NCBI GenBank assembly: GCA_013416435.1
Contig: JACCEN010000010.1
Location: 124,001 to 188,000, forward strand
DNA from: Alcaligenaceae bacterium
Lineage (GTDB): Bacteria > Pseudomonadota > Gammaproteobacteria > Burkholderiales > Burkholderiaceae_B
Length of the DNA stretch: 64,000 nt
Reading direction: 5' to 3'
Below, in pieces: positions 55,339-63,944 of this stretch; the stretch's first letter is position 1, and each line of letters begins with the position of its first letter. The notes below the pieces were generated by a model, which was given only the letters and a program-made list of their open reading frames with translations, searched no databases and was not told where the DNA came from. The position numbers were made by a program, and so were the translations under genes.

Positions 55339-56709
55339 ATGGCACGGATTCTGGTCGTCTCTAATCGGGTTGCGCCGTTGGCGGAAGGGCAAGTTGCCAC
55401 AGGAGGGCTTGCAGTCGGCGTGCTCGACGCGCTGAAGGAAGTCGGCGGCATATGGATGGGCTGGAGCGGCGAAATCGCCCGGGAATCCGGCACACCGCGC
55501 GCCGAACAAGGCAGTGGCGGACTCTCGTTGATCACTTGGCCGCTGTCCCAGTATGACTACGACACTTTTTACCGGGGCTTCGCCAACAGCGTCCTGTGGC
55601 CTGTTTTCCATTTCCGCACCGACTTGCTGCACTATCGGGACGAAGATTACGAAGGCTACAAGCGCGTCAATCGAATTTTCGCCGAGCAGCTGCGGCGCGT
55701 GGCACAACCCGACGACCTGATCTGGGTTCACGATTATCATTTCCTGCCCCTGGCTCAGCATTGCCGCGAGTTGGGCATGCAGCAGAAATTCGGCCTGTTC
55801 CTGCATATCCCGTTTCCCAGCGACCAAGTCTTCCGGACGATTCCCCATCATGCCGATCTGGCGCGTGCCATGGCGGCCTTCGACCTCATCGGCCTGCAAA
55901 CCAACGACGACCTGCTGGCCATGCGCGATTATTACGAGCGGCACCTGGGGGCCTCCACCAGCCACGACACCGTCGTTCTGAACGGCAAGGCAACGCGCAT
56001 GGGCGTATACCCCATTGGCGTCTGCCCCGAAGACATCCAAAGCCTGTCCCGCGAGCATCGGAACAGCCGCGAACTGATCAAGCTCAAATCCGGCCTTCAA
56101 CATCGTCGGCTGATCATCAGCGTAGACCGGCTGGACTACAGCAAAGGCCTGGTCGAGCGTTTCCGCGGATTCGAATGCCTGCTCGACACGCGGCCGAAGT
56201 TCAGGGGACATGTGTCCTTCGTACAGATCGCACCGCCATCGCGCGCCGACGTGCATGGGTACCGCAACCTGCGCCGGACGCTGGAACAAACCGCGGGGCG
56301 CATCAACGGCCGCTGGACCGAGCTGTCATGGACGCCCATACGCTACATGAACCGCTCATTCGACCGGCCCACGCTGATGTCCTTCTTTCGCGCGTCCCAG
56401 GTGGGCCTGGTGACCTCTTTGCGTGACGGGATGAATCTCGTGGCAAAAGAATATGTCGCGGCCCAGCCCGAAGACGATCCCGGCGTGCTCGTCCTCTCGG
56501 AGTTTGCCGGCGCGGCGCACGAACTCGCCGAGGGAGCACTGTTGATCAATCCTTACGACACCGCCGGCATGGCAAGGACGCTGCACACCGCATTGGATAT
56601 GGAATCAAGCGAACGCAAGCATCGCCACGAAATCATGATGGACGTCCTGCGCAAGAACAGCCTGGCGGCCTGGCGCGAGCGTTTCATGGACGACCTGAAG
56701 GGCGTGTAG
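55339..56709 (+). CDS. otsA: Trehalose-6-phosphate synthase
   Basis: The 456-residue GT20 enzyme joins UDP-glucose and glucose-6-phosphate. Conserved parts are RILVVSNRVAP, GGLAVGVLDAL, WPVFHFR, VNRIFAEQL, DDLIWVHDYHFLPLAQ, GLFLHIPFPSDQVFRTIP, DLIGLQTNDD, SVDRLDYSKGLVERF, VQIAPPSR, TSLRDGMNLVAKEYVAAQ and VLSEFAGAAHEL. Length is close to E. coli OtsA (474). The ATG at 55339 follows GGGGAAG. otsB lies downstream but on the opposite strand, unlike the usual otsBA operon. Confidence 0.96.
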   Translation: MARILVVSNRVAPLAEGQVATGGLAVGVLDALKEVGGIWMGWSGEIARESGTPRAEQGSGGLSLITWPLSQYDYDTFYRGFANSVLWPVFHFRTDLLHYRDEDYEGYKRVNRIFAEQLRRVAQPDDLIWVHDYHFLPLAQHCRELGMQQKFGLFLHIPFPSDQVFRTIPHHADLARAMAAFDLIGLQTNDDLLAMRDYYERHLGASTSHDTVVLNGKATRMGVYPIGVCPEDIQSLSREHRNSRELIKLKSGLQHRRLIISVDRLDYSKGLVERFRGFECLLDTRPKFRGHVSFVQIAPPSRADVHGYRNLRRTLEQTAGRINGRWTELSWTPIRYMNRSFDRPTLMSFFRASQVGLVTSLRDGMNLVAKEYVAAQPEDDPGVLVLSEFAGAAHELAEGALLINPYDTAGMARTLHTALDMESSERKHRHEIMMDVLRKNSLAAWRERFMDDLKGV

Positions 56710-56713
56710 GCCT

Positions 56714-56822
56714 GGGGCCAGACCCCCGTGCGAACCCGGGGTCAGACCCCATGCGGGGTCTGACCCCTCGAAAATATGCCCCTTGGAAAACTGGGGTCAG
56801 ACCCCGCATGGGGTCTGACCCC
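56714..56822. repeat. Palindromic repeat locus 15 (two copies plus a half), convergent otsA/otsB
   Basis: A half copy is at 56714-56726 (GGGGCCAGACCCC), with full copies at 56738-56767 (centre ATGC) and 56793-56822 (centre GCAT). The last contains the otsB stop codon. Confidence 0.95.
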
Positions 56823-57558
56823 TCAAACGTCCGAGCCATCCCTCCAAGTCACCTTGCTCGTCCAGGCGCAACGCTGCGCAGCTGGGGCCCGGGCCTATCT
56901 TGACACTGCTGCCGTTCATTTCATTGGCTTGGCGAAAGGCCGTTTCATCGGTAGTGTCGTCACCGACCATCAAGGGTTTTCGGCCGGCGAATGGGGACTC
57001 CTGCATCAGCCGCAGCAAGGCCCTCCCCTTGTCGACGGACGGCAGCTTGGCTTCGATCACCATCTTGCCGTGCAGCAGTTCGAACTGGGGAAAACGTGCA
57101 CGCGCCGACGCCATCAGCGCTTGCACGGCACCTTTCGCCTGCGGCGCCAGACGGTAATGAACCGCCACGCCGAAGGACTTCGGCTCCAGCAGCACGCCGG
57201 GTTGACCATCGAGCCGGCCGGCCAGCCAGGCAGCCAAGTCCCGGACGGCATCAGCGGGGTTCGCGGGCGTTTGGATCCGGCCTTCCGCATTCCGGATGAT
57301 TGCCCCATGTTCGGCGCCCAAGGGCAGGACCAGCGGCTGCAGCAACTGATCCAGGGTTTCAAGCGGGCGTCCGGAGATGACCGCCAGCGCGCCCCCCGCC
57401 GCCCGCTGCAAATGCGTCAGACTGGCGAGCACGGTATCGGGTACACGGACCTGGTCCGGACGCTCGGCCAAAGGGGCCAAGGTGCCGTCCAGGTCGAAGA
57501 AGAACGCCCAGGCAGCCGTGTCGGGCAGGAAGTTTCCAATACTTGATGGAACAGTCAT
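56797..57558 (-). CDS. otsB: Trehalose-6-phosphate phosphatase
   Basis: The 253-residue HAD phosphatase has motif I FFFDLDGTLAPLAERPD, motif II VISGRP, LGAEHGAIIRN, and motif IV LMVGDDTTDETAFRQANEMNGSSVKIGPGPS, as in OtsB. It completes trehalose synthesis for osmotic protection. The ATG at 57558 is chosen; an ATG at 57594 is also in frame and neither has a strong ribosome site. The C-terminal RGQTPCGV is repeat-encoded. It is convergent with otsA. Confidence 0.94.
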   Translation of the reverse strand: MTVPSSIGNFLPDTAAWAFFFDLDGTLAPLAERPDQVRVPDTVLASLTHLQRAAGGALAVISGRPLETLDQLLQPLVLPLGAEHGAIIRNAEGRIQTPANPADAVRDLAAWLAGRLDGQPGVLLEPKSFGVAVHYRLAPQAKGAVQALMASARARFPQFELLHGKMVIEAKLPSVDKGRALLRLMQESPFAGRKPLMVGDDTTDETAFRQANEMNGSSVKIGPGPSCAALRLDEQGDLEGWLGRLRGQTPCGV

Positions 57559-57649
57559 ATCTTGCGGTACCGGACAGAAAAACAGGCGAACCATTGCTAG
57601 GCCCAGCCTGGATGATAACAGCGGCCTCGTATAAGGTTTTATCGTTGCA

Positions 57650-57668
57650 AGCAAGAATCATTCTCGTT
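57650..57668. promoter_or_regulatory. Putative Fur box overlapping the esterase promoter
   Basis: AGAATCATTCT (57654-57664) is a perfect 5-1-5 inverted repeat of the Fur half-site type (GAGAATGATT on the other strand). It overlaps a region leading directly into TATATT (57668-57673 area), a likely -10 for the downstream esterase gene. Confidence 0.5.
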
Positions 57669-57718
57669 ATATTGAGCGCCGAGCCATTTTTATCCGCTAT
57701 TTCAGAAAGAAGATCACC

Positions 57719-58645
57719 GTGCCGCGATTGACGCTGTTCATGAAGCTATTCCTGTTTTGCCTATGCGGCGCACAGATCGCCGCCCAGGCGCAGACCGCCG
57801 CGCCCGCGCAGAACTGGGCCGACCGTCCGATCGGCAAAACCGTCGCGGACATGCCTTCGGATGTGTACCGGTTCGAAAAACACACCATCGACTCGGCGGA
57901 CAGAGCACGGCGTTACCGGATCGAATTATCGATTCCGCTGACGCCGGCGCCAGAGGGCGGCTATTCCGCTCTTTACATGCTGGATGGCAATGCGGCAATG
58001 GACACCCTGACAGAACAGGATCTTGCGTCGATTTCCCACGATAATCCGCCGGTGCTCGTGGCTATCGGCTACGACGTTCCGGTCCGCAACGATGTCGTCT
58101 CGCGCGCCTACGACTATACGCCACCCGTGTATGAAAACGGCAAGCTGCTGGTGCAGCCCGTGGTGCGCGGACGCATCGGAGGCGGCGCGGACGTCTTTCT
58201 GGAGTTCATCAACAATCAGGTCAAGCCATTGGCGCGTGCGCGCGCAAGCATAGACCCGAAGAAAGAATACCTGTGGGGCCATTCTTATGGCGGCCTCTTT
58301 GTCTTGCATACACTGTTTACACAGCCCGATGCGTTCGCACGTTACATCATGGGCGACCCTTCGGTCTGGTGGCATGACGGCGCGGTGATGCGCGAATGGC
58401 ATGCATTTGAAAAAGGACGCGCCGCGGGCAAGCGGGTCGCCATCCTGATAGGCACCAAGCCTCGCGACCCCGCCAGGCCGGCGCCGGGTCCTTCGACCGA
58501 TACCCGCGGCGCCATCGAGGAAATCGCCAAAGGCCTGAGGCAAGGCGAAGGCCAAGTCAGCTACGAAACCTTCCCGCAGCATGGGCATGGCGAGATGATA
58601 CGGGTCTCGCTGGAGCGCGCCTTGCAGATCGCCATCGAACCCTGA
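57719..58645 (+). CDS. Secreted alpha/beta hydrolase, IroE/siderophore-esterase-like
   Basis: The 308-residue protein has a signal peptide (KLFLFCLCGAQIAAQAQ, cleavage near residue 25) and an esterase-D-type alpha/beta hydrolase domain: YRIELSIPLTPAPEGGYSALYMLDGNAAMDTL, the nucleophile elbow in YLWGHSYGGLFVLHTLF, MGDPSVWWHDGAV and the catalytic His in FPQHGHGEM. This resembles periplasmic IroE/BesA siderophore esterases. The GTG at 57719 has an AAGAAG ribosome site; the ATG at 57740 has none. A possible Fur box upstream supports an iron role. Confidence 0.82.
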   Translation: MPRLTLFMKLFLFCLCGAQIAAQAQTAAPAQNWADRPIGKTVADMPSDVYRFEKHTIDSADRARRYRIELSIPLTPAPEGGYSALYMLDGNAAMDTLTEQDLASISHDNPPVLVAIGYDVPVRNDVVSRAYDYTPPVYENGKLLVQPVVRGRIGGGADVFLEFINNQVKPLARARASIDPKKEYLWGHSYGGLFVLHTLFTQPDAFARYIMGDPSVWWHDGAVMREWHAFEKGRAAGKRVAILIGTKPRDPARPAPGPSTDTRGAIEEIAKGLRQGEGQVSYETFPQHGHGEMIRVSLERALQIAIEP

Positions 58646-58679
58646 ACAGAGCTCAAGCCCGGGTTTGGCAAGGAAGGCC

Positions 58680-59627
58680 TCACGCCAGCGATTGTATGTG
58701 CTGTGCCATGCGCTCGCGCATGGCGGCGTCCGGCAAGTCGCCGAATGCAGCCCCCATGTTGTCCACGACGTTCTTTGCCCGGCTGGTGGCCGGCGTCGCG
58801 CACGTAACCGAGGGATGGGACACCACGAACTTCAGGAAAAACTGCCCCCAGGAGCGTATGCCCATTTCCGCCGCCCAATCGGGTACCTCGTGTCCTTTCA
58901 CCAGGCTCCACAGCCTCGTGCGGCCAAACGGTGCATAGGCCAGCACGGCGATGCCGCGATCTGCAGCCAGCGGCAAGACGCGTTCTTCCATGACACGATT
59001 GTCGATCGCGTAATCCACGCCGATGAAGTCCAGGGGCTCGTCGCGCATCACTTGCTCGAGCTGCTCGTACTGGCGTGGAAAGGTGGTTGTCACGCCCAGA
59101 TAGCGTATGCGCTTTTCTTCGCGCAGAGACATCAAAAGCGGCAGCTGGGTGGGCAGGTCGCCCAGATTATGAATCTGCATCAGGTCGATGGCCGGTTTTC
59201 CGATCGCCAGAAAGGACGCCGCGATCTGGGCCTTGGCTTGCTGGACGTCGGCCTTGCCGCCTCCGAAACCGGCGACGTTGAGCTTGGTGGCCCAGAATAT
59301 CTTGTTGCGAATACCGAGCTCGTTGACGATTTTTCCAGCCACCGCCTCCGACGCACCATAGCCGGGCGCCGTATCGAATACGGATCCGCCGTGATCAACG
59401 AATGCCTGGAAGACCTGCCTCAGTGCATCGTTGCCTTCGCCGCCCGCGGCGCTGGAAAATGTTGCGGAGCTGCCCAGGCCGACCACAGGGAGGCGCTCGC
59501 CGGAAGAAGGAATGGCGCGGGTTATCAGCGACCCTGGTTTTCCAGCGGCCCATGACAGTGCAGGTGCCAGCATGGCACCTGCACCCGTGGCGGCGCATAG
59601 CCTTAGATAGTCGCGACGGGAAATCAT
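58680..59627 (-). CDS. Tat-exported aldo/keto reductase
   Basis: The 315-residue protein begins with a twin-arginine signal (MISRRDYLRLCAATGAGAMLAPALSWA) and continues as an aldo/keto reductase. Catalytic Asp and Tyr are in FDTAPGYGASEAV, Lys in FWATKLNVAGFG, His in DLMQIHNLG, and there is an NADPH-site segment near the end (CATPATSRAKNVVDNM). Export of a cofactor-bound AKR by Tat is known for a few periplasmic members. The substrate is unknown. It is convergent with the esterase and divergent from the autotransporter. Confidence 0.88.
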   Translation of the reverse strand: MISRRDYLRLCAATGAGAMLAPALSWAAGKPGSLITRAIPSSGERLPVVGLGSSATFSSAAGGEGNDALRQVFQAFVDHGGSVFDTAPGYGASEAVAGKIVNELGIRNKIFWATKLNVAGFGGGKADVQQAKAQIAASFLAIGKPAIDLMQIHNLGDLPTQLPLLMSLREEKRIRYLGVTTTFPRQYEQLEQVMRDEPLDFIGVDYAIDNRVMEERVLPLAADRGIAVLAYAPFGRTRLWSLVKGHEVPDWAAEMGIRSWGQFFLKFVVSHPSVTCATPATSRAKNVVDNMGAAFGDLPDAAMRERMAQHIQSLA

Positions 59628-59809
59628 GCGGAAATCCTTGTTCGAATCTGTTCAGGAACAACTGCCCTGCTCGCTTGCACGCCTCCAAAAAAACAACATT
59701 TTTGCTCAAGGCGCGCACCATGATCGCATTAAATTCCAAATAAAAATAGGTCTGCCGGATCCGGACTGGTAACATTCTGAAAACTTCAGAGTTCAATGGA
59801 TACCCGGGC

Positions 59810-62800
59810 ATGGTCAAGAAATACCTTCTGCTGTCTTCTACCGTATTTATCTTTTCAGGCACCGCCCTGGCGCAAGCGGCAGCTCCCAACTACACCTCGA
59901 TATGGTCATTCGGTGACAGCCTTTCCGACACGGGTCGCACCTACGTTTCAAGCGGTGTAACCATCGTCAAACAGGCGCCGAAAGGGCCTCTTTACTACAA
60001 CGGGCGTTTCTCCAGCGGCCCCGTTTGGGTGGAAAACCTTCACAAGCTCAATTCCACGGTCCTCGGATACAACCAGACCCACAACCTGGCCTACGGCGGC
60101 GCAGTGATCGGTGATCTGGTCTCGTTGACAATGAGGCCTTTCATCAACAACGTGCAGGAACAGGTGGACTTCTTCGGCACCATAATCAACGGGCAAGTGT
60201 CGTGTGCCGGTTGGGCGCTCAGCTGCAATGTCAAACCCTCCGGCATATGGGAAAACATCCGCTACCCTATGGGTTTTGCGGGGCGCATCACCGCCAATGA
60301 AACAGGCTCGAAGCCACTGGTGACGTTCGCCATCGGCGGGAACAACTTCAGGCAGGAGCTGGAAGACAGGTGGTCGTACAGCTTCCCGTTCGGGCAGAAT
60401 CACGTTCCGGGCGACCCCAATACGGCAAAGAAAGACATACTCGACAAAGTCCCCACGGAACTGCGCAAGATCAACAACACCCTGGCCACGCGCAGCGATA
60501 TCGCCCGGGATGGCGTCACCTACTATGTGGCCACGGTACCCAATATCGCCCAGACGCCCAAGGTCAACGTGATGGCTCAAAGCCTGCAGGATCAATACGG
60601 CAAGGTCATCAAGGAAACCAACCGCGAACTGAAGAAAAGCCTGTTCGAATTGGGCGACGAATTCGCCGCCAAGAATGCAAAAACCCGTCTGGTGGTCGTG
60701 GACTTCGACGCACTGCTGGCGGAAGCGATCAAATCGCCGACCGCTTTCGGCTTCACCGAAACCAAGAAAAACTGCGTGGCGGCTGAAACCGGTAAATATG
60801 TCAATGGCTGTTCGGGCTCCAACTCCAACCAGTTCCTGTTCTGGGACGAGTTCCACCCCACAGCCAAGGGCCATGAGATGATCGCCCGCTACGCCCACAA
60901 CACCGACCTGCTGGAATTCGGCTCGAACGTCAATTTCATCGAGCCTTATGTCGCCAATATCGAATGGCGCAACCGCAGCTTCAACGGCAACATCTCGGGC
61001 TCCGGCTCGCTCATCAAGCAGGGCGAGGCCAAGCTGACACTGGCCGGCAACAACAGCTACGCCGGCGGCACCCGCATCGACAACGGCACCGTGCAGGTCA
61101 CCTCCAACGCCAACCTGGGTGCGCGTTCGGGCGCGCTCACGCTGCAAGGCGGCGCGCTGCAGGCTTCGCGCAGCATGACCATGGACCGTGACGTAAAGAT
61201 CAACGCCTCGCAATCCATCGGCCAGATCGGCGGCTCCGTCTTCGGCGGCACCTTCGACGTCGACCCCAATGTGGTCCTCACCCTTGCCGACAACACGCTG
61301 TCCGGTACCGGGGACATCCGCAAGATGGGCCAGGGCGAACTGGACATCCGCTCCAAGGACGAAGGCTCGCGCAAGCTCACCCAGGTCGACCTGGGCACGT
61401 TGGCCATCAACACCAGCACGCCCTACCAATCCGAAAAAATCGTCGTGGAACAGAACGCCTTCCTGCAAGGCTCGGGCACCATCGTCGGCAAGACCGAAAT
61501 CAAGGGCCAGGCCCAGCCGGGCAACTCCATCGGCACGCTGAACATCGTGGGCGACCTGGTCATCCATGAGGGCGGCAGCTACGAGTTCGAGGCCGCCACG
61601 CACCGCGCCGACTACCTGCACGTCACCGGCGACGTCGTGATGGACGGCGACGTCGTGGTCAACGTCGAGACCGAGGAAAAAGTCTCCGACCAGCGCTACC
61701 CGCTGTTCGGCTATACCGGCACGCTCACCGGCCTGGACTACGAGACGCTTGAAGTCAGCCCCTTCCTGAGGGCCGATCTGATACAAGGCAGCCAACAGGT
61801 CGACATCGCGTTCTCGCGCGACTTCGCCTGGCCGGCCGAGAACGCCAACCAGAACGCCATGGCCGCCCACCTGAACGCCGCCTTCCGGCAAGAGGACCAG
61901 GGCGACCTGAACAAGGTCTTCGACGCCCTGGACGAAGTCGGCACGGCTCCGGCTGCGCGCCGTGCGCTGGAAGTCCTGTCGGGCCAGTCCATCGGCAACG
62001 CGCTCACCGCCGGCGCCATCCAGCAGGGGCAGTTCACCCGGGCACTGGAAGACCGGCTTGCCGCCCGGCGCGGCGGGCGCGATGCCTCGCAAGGGGTCGC
62101 CACGCCGATTTCGGCCCGTTCGGGCTCCAACGGCCTGGGCGGCGCTGTGCAAAGCGTAGCCTCCACCGTGTCGCACGCCAATGCCGCCGGCGGTTCGGGC
62201 ACCACCGCTTCCGTAGACGAGGTCTCGGTCTGGGCCCGCGCCATGGGCGGCCCCAGCAAGGTTCGCGGTTCTGGCGCCTTCAGCATGACCAACTTCGGCG
62301 TGCTGACCGGCGTGGACAAATCCTTTGGCCGACACCTGGTCGGCGCCAGCTTCGGCTATGGCAACTTCTCGGTCGACGGCGACCAGGGCGGCAACACCGA
62401 TGCCGACGTCTACCAGATCTCGCTCTATGGTTCGGCCCGCAAGGACAAGCTCTTCCTGGACGGCACCGTGGCCTATAGCTATGCCGACTACAAGACCAAG
62501 CGCGCGCTGGAGTTTGGCGACATGTCGCGCAGTGCGCGCGGCAAGGCCCGGGGTGACAACTTCGGCCTGTCGCTCAAGTCCGGCCTGCACCTGCAGTACT
62601 CCGGCGTGACGGTCGAGCCGAGCCTGGGCTTCGATTGGTATCACCTGAAGCGCGACGGGTTCACCGAGAGCGGCGCCGGGGCGGCCGGCCTGCATGTCAA
62701 ATCCGAGAAGCTGAACCTGGTGATGCCTTCCGTGGGCGTGCGCGTCTCGTCCACGCACGAGTACGGCAGCCGCACGCTCACGCCCGAACTTTCGGCCCGC

Positions 62801-63040
62801 TACTACTACAACGCAGGCGACACCACCTCGGACACCCGCGCCGCGCTGATCGGCGCGCCGGCAAGCACGCCCGGCTTTGCCGTGACCTCGACCGGCCTGG
62901 GCCGCAACATCGGGGTGGTCTCGGCCGGCCTGTCGGTGCAGAACGACGAGAAGCTGCGCTTCTTCGCACGCTACGAACTGGCCGTGGACAACAACACCAC
63001 CGCCAACTCGTTCTCGGTCGGACTGCAGTACCGGTGGTAG
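59810..63040 (+). CDS. GDSL-esterase autotransporter
   Basis: The 1076-residue outer-membrane protein has a signal peptide (1-22, ending ALA) and a GDSL lipase/esterase domain (about 28-370) with the nucleophile S37 in SFGDSLSDTG, block III GGNN, and D346/H349 in DEFHPTAKGH. A passenger beta-helix region (about 385-640) carries an autotransporter-associated repeat (GSGSLIKQGEAKLTLAGNNSYAGG), then comes a linker. A C-terminal beta-barrel (about 800-1076) ends SVGLQYRW. It resembles EstA-type enzymes but with an added beta-helix. It is surface-exposed and acts on lipids or esters; pathogenesis roles are not shown. Confidence 0.93.
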   Translation: MVKKYLLLSSTVFIFSGTALAQAAAPNYTSIWSFGDSLSDTGRTYVSSGVTIVKQAPKGPLYYNGRFSSGPVWVENLHKLNSTVLGYNQTHNLAYGGAVIGDLVSLTMRPFINNVQEQVDFFGTIINGQVSCAGWALSCNVKPSGIWENIRYPMGFAGRITANETGSKPLVTFAIGGNNFRQELEDRWSYSFPFGQNHVPGDPNTAKKDILDKVPTELRKINNTLATRSDIARDGVTYYVATVPNIAQTPKVNVMAQSLQDQYGKVIKETNRELKKSLFELGDEFAAKNAKTRLVVVDFDALLAEAIKSPTAFGFTETKKNCVAAETGKYVNGCSGSNSNQFLFWDEFHPTAKGHEMIARYAHNTDLLEFGSNVNFIEPYVANIEWRNRSFNGNISGSGSLIKQGEAKLTLAGNNSYAGGTRIDNGTVQVTSNANLGARSGALTLQGGALQASRSMTMDRDVKINASQSIGQIGGSVFGGTFDVDPNVVLTLADNTLSGTGDIRKMGQGELDIRSKDEGSRKLTQVDLGTLAINTSTPYQSEKIVVEQNAFLQGSGTIVGKTEIKGQAQPGNSIGTLNIVGDLVIHEGGSYEFEAATHRADYLHVTGDVVMDGDVVVNVETEEKVSDQRYPLFGYTGTLTGLDYETLEVSPFLRADLIQGSQQVDIAFSRDFAWPAENANQNAMAAHLNAAFRQEDQGDLNKVFDALDEVGTAPAARRALEVLSGQSIGNALTAGAIQQGQFTRALEDRLAARRGGRDASQGVATPISARSGSNGLGGAVQSVASTVSHANAAGGSGTTASVDEVSVWARAMGGPSKVRGSGAFSMTNFGVLTGVDKSFGRHLVGASFGYGNFSVDGDQGGNTDADVYQISLYGSARKDKLFLDGTVAYSYADYKTKRALEFGDMSRSARGKARGDNFGLSLKSGLHLQYSGVTVEPSLGFDWYHLKRDGFTESGAGAAGLHVKSEKLNLVMPSVGVRVSSTHEYGSRTLTPELSARYYYNAGDTTSDTRAALIGAPASTPGFAVTSTGLGRNIGVVSAGLSVQNDEKLRFFARYELAVDNNTTANSFSVGLQYRW

Positions 63041-63041
63041 G

Positions 63042-63944
63042 CTAAAGGGGGTCGGACCCCGTACGGGGTCCGACCCCAGCCTCATGATGAGGGGTCAGAC
63101 CCGTTCGGGTCTGACCCCTTGGTTTTCGTCCACGCCACAACGAACGCAGCAGCACCGCCACGAACAATGCCGAAATCGTCACCACGATCGTTGGCGCCGG
63201 GGCACTGTCGAGAAAAAAGCTCAGGTATATGCCGGTCAGGCAGGAAACCAGGGAAATCGCCACGGAAACCAGCAGCATGGCGCCAAAGCTGCGCGTGAGC
63301 AAAAAAGCGATGGCGCCCGGCGCAATCAGCAGCGCGATGACCAGGATGATGCCTACTGCCTTGAGTGCGCCCACGATGGTCAACGAAAGCATGGCCAGCA
63401 AGCCGTAGTGCAGCAGATTCACTTTGAGTCCGACCGTGCGCGCCTGCACGGGATCGAAGGCATGCAAAAGCAGATCGCGCCACTTGACGGCCACGATGCC
63501 GCCAACCAGCAGAGCGATGGCGCCGCTTTCAGCCACGTCCGGCCAGCCCACGCCCAGCATGTCGCCGAACAGGATGTGGTCCAGATGCACATCGCTGCGT
63601 ATGGCTGTATAAAGCACTACGCCCAGGCCGAACATGCCAGAGAACACCACGCCCATCACGGTATCCTGCTTGAGTCGGCTATTGGCCTGGATATAGCCCG
63701 TGCCGACTGCGCAGACCATGCCGGCGATGACGGCGCCGAGTCCCAGCGGCACCCCCGCCATATAGGCGAGCACCACGCCGGGCAGCACCGCGTGCGATAC
63801 CGCATCGCCCATCAATGCCCACCCTTTCAGCACCAGCAGACACGACAGCAAAGCAGTCGGTATCGCCACGAGCGCCGAAATCAGCAATGCCTGGCGCATG
63901 AAATCGAACTGCAGCGGCACTAGCAGAATGTCAGGCACGCTCAT
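63042..63944 (-). CDS. Metal-chelate ABC transporter permease, SitD/MntB/YfeD type
   Basis: The 300-residue protein has about eight hydrophobic segments and ABC-3 family motifs: FDFMRQALLISALVAIPTALLSCLLVLKGWALMGDAVSHAVLPGVVLAYMAG, SRLKQDTVMGVVFSGMFGLGVVLY and LKAVGIILVIALLIAPGAIAFLL. It imports Mn, Fe or Zn with a paired permease. The last about 25 residues (RGQTRTGLTPHHEAGVGPRTGSDPL) are translated from two repeat copies; the family ends near LRSLWRGRK. Its ATG overlaps the stop of the upstream gene (ATGA). Confidence 0.9.
   Translation of the reverse strand: MSVPDILLVPLQFDFMRQALLISALVAIPTALLSCLLVLKGWALMGDAVSHAVLPGVVLAYMAGVPLGLGAVIAGMVCAVGTGYIQANSRLKQDTVMGVVFSGMFGLGVVLYTAIRSDVHLDHILFGDMLGVGWPDVAESGAIALLVGGIVAVKWRDLLLHAFDPVQARTVGLKVNLLHYGLLAMLSLTIVGALKAVGIILVIALLIAPGAIAFLLTRSFGAMLLVSVAISLVSCLTGIYLSFFLDSAPAPTIVVTISALFVAVLLRSLWRGRKPRGQTRTGLTPHHEAGVGPRTGSDPL
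63048..63118. repeat. Palindromic repeat locus 16 (two copies), convergent autotransporter/metal permease
   Basis: Copies are at 63048-63077 (arms GGGGTCGGACCCC and GGGGTCCGACCCC, paired change) and 63091-63118 (shortened by one base in each inner arm, symmetric). Both are translated in the metal permease frame. Confidence 0.95.

Noticed and set aside
59948-63085. 1045-codon open frame antisense to the autotransporter
   Set aside because: It mirrors the codon pattern of the GDSL autotransporter in a high-GC gene, has no recognisable domain, and low-complexity V/A/D/G composition. The + strand gene is certain.
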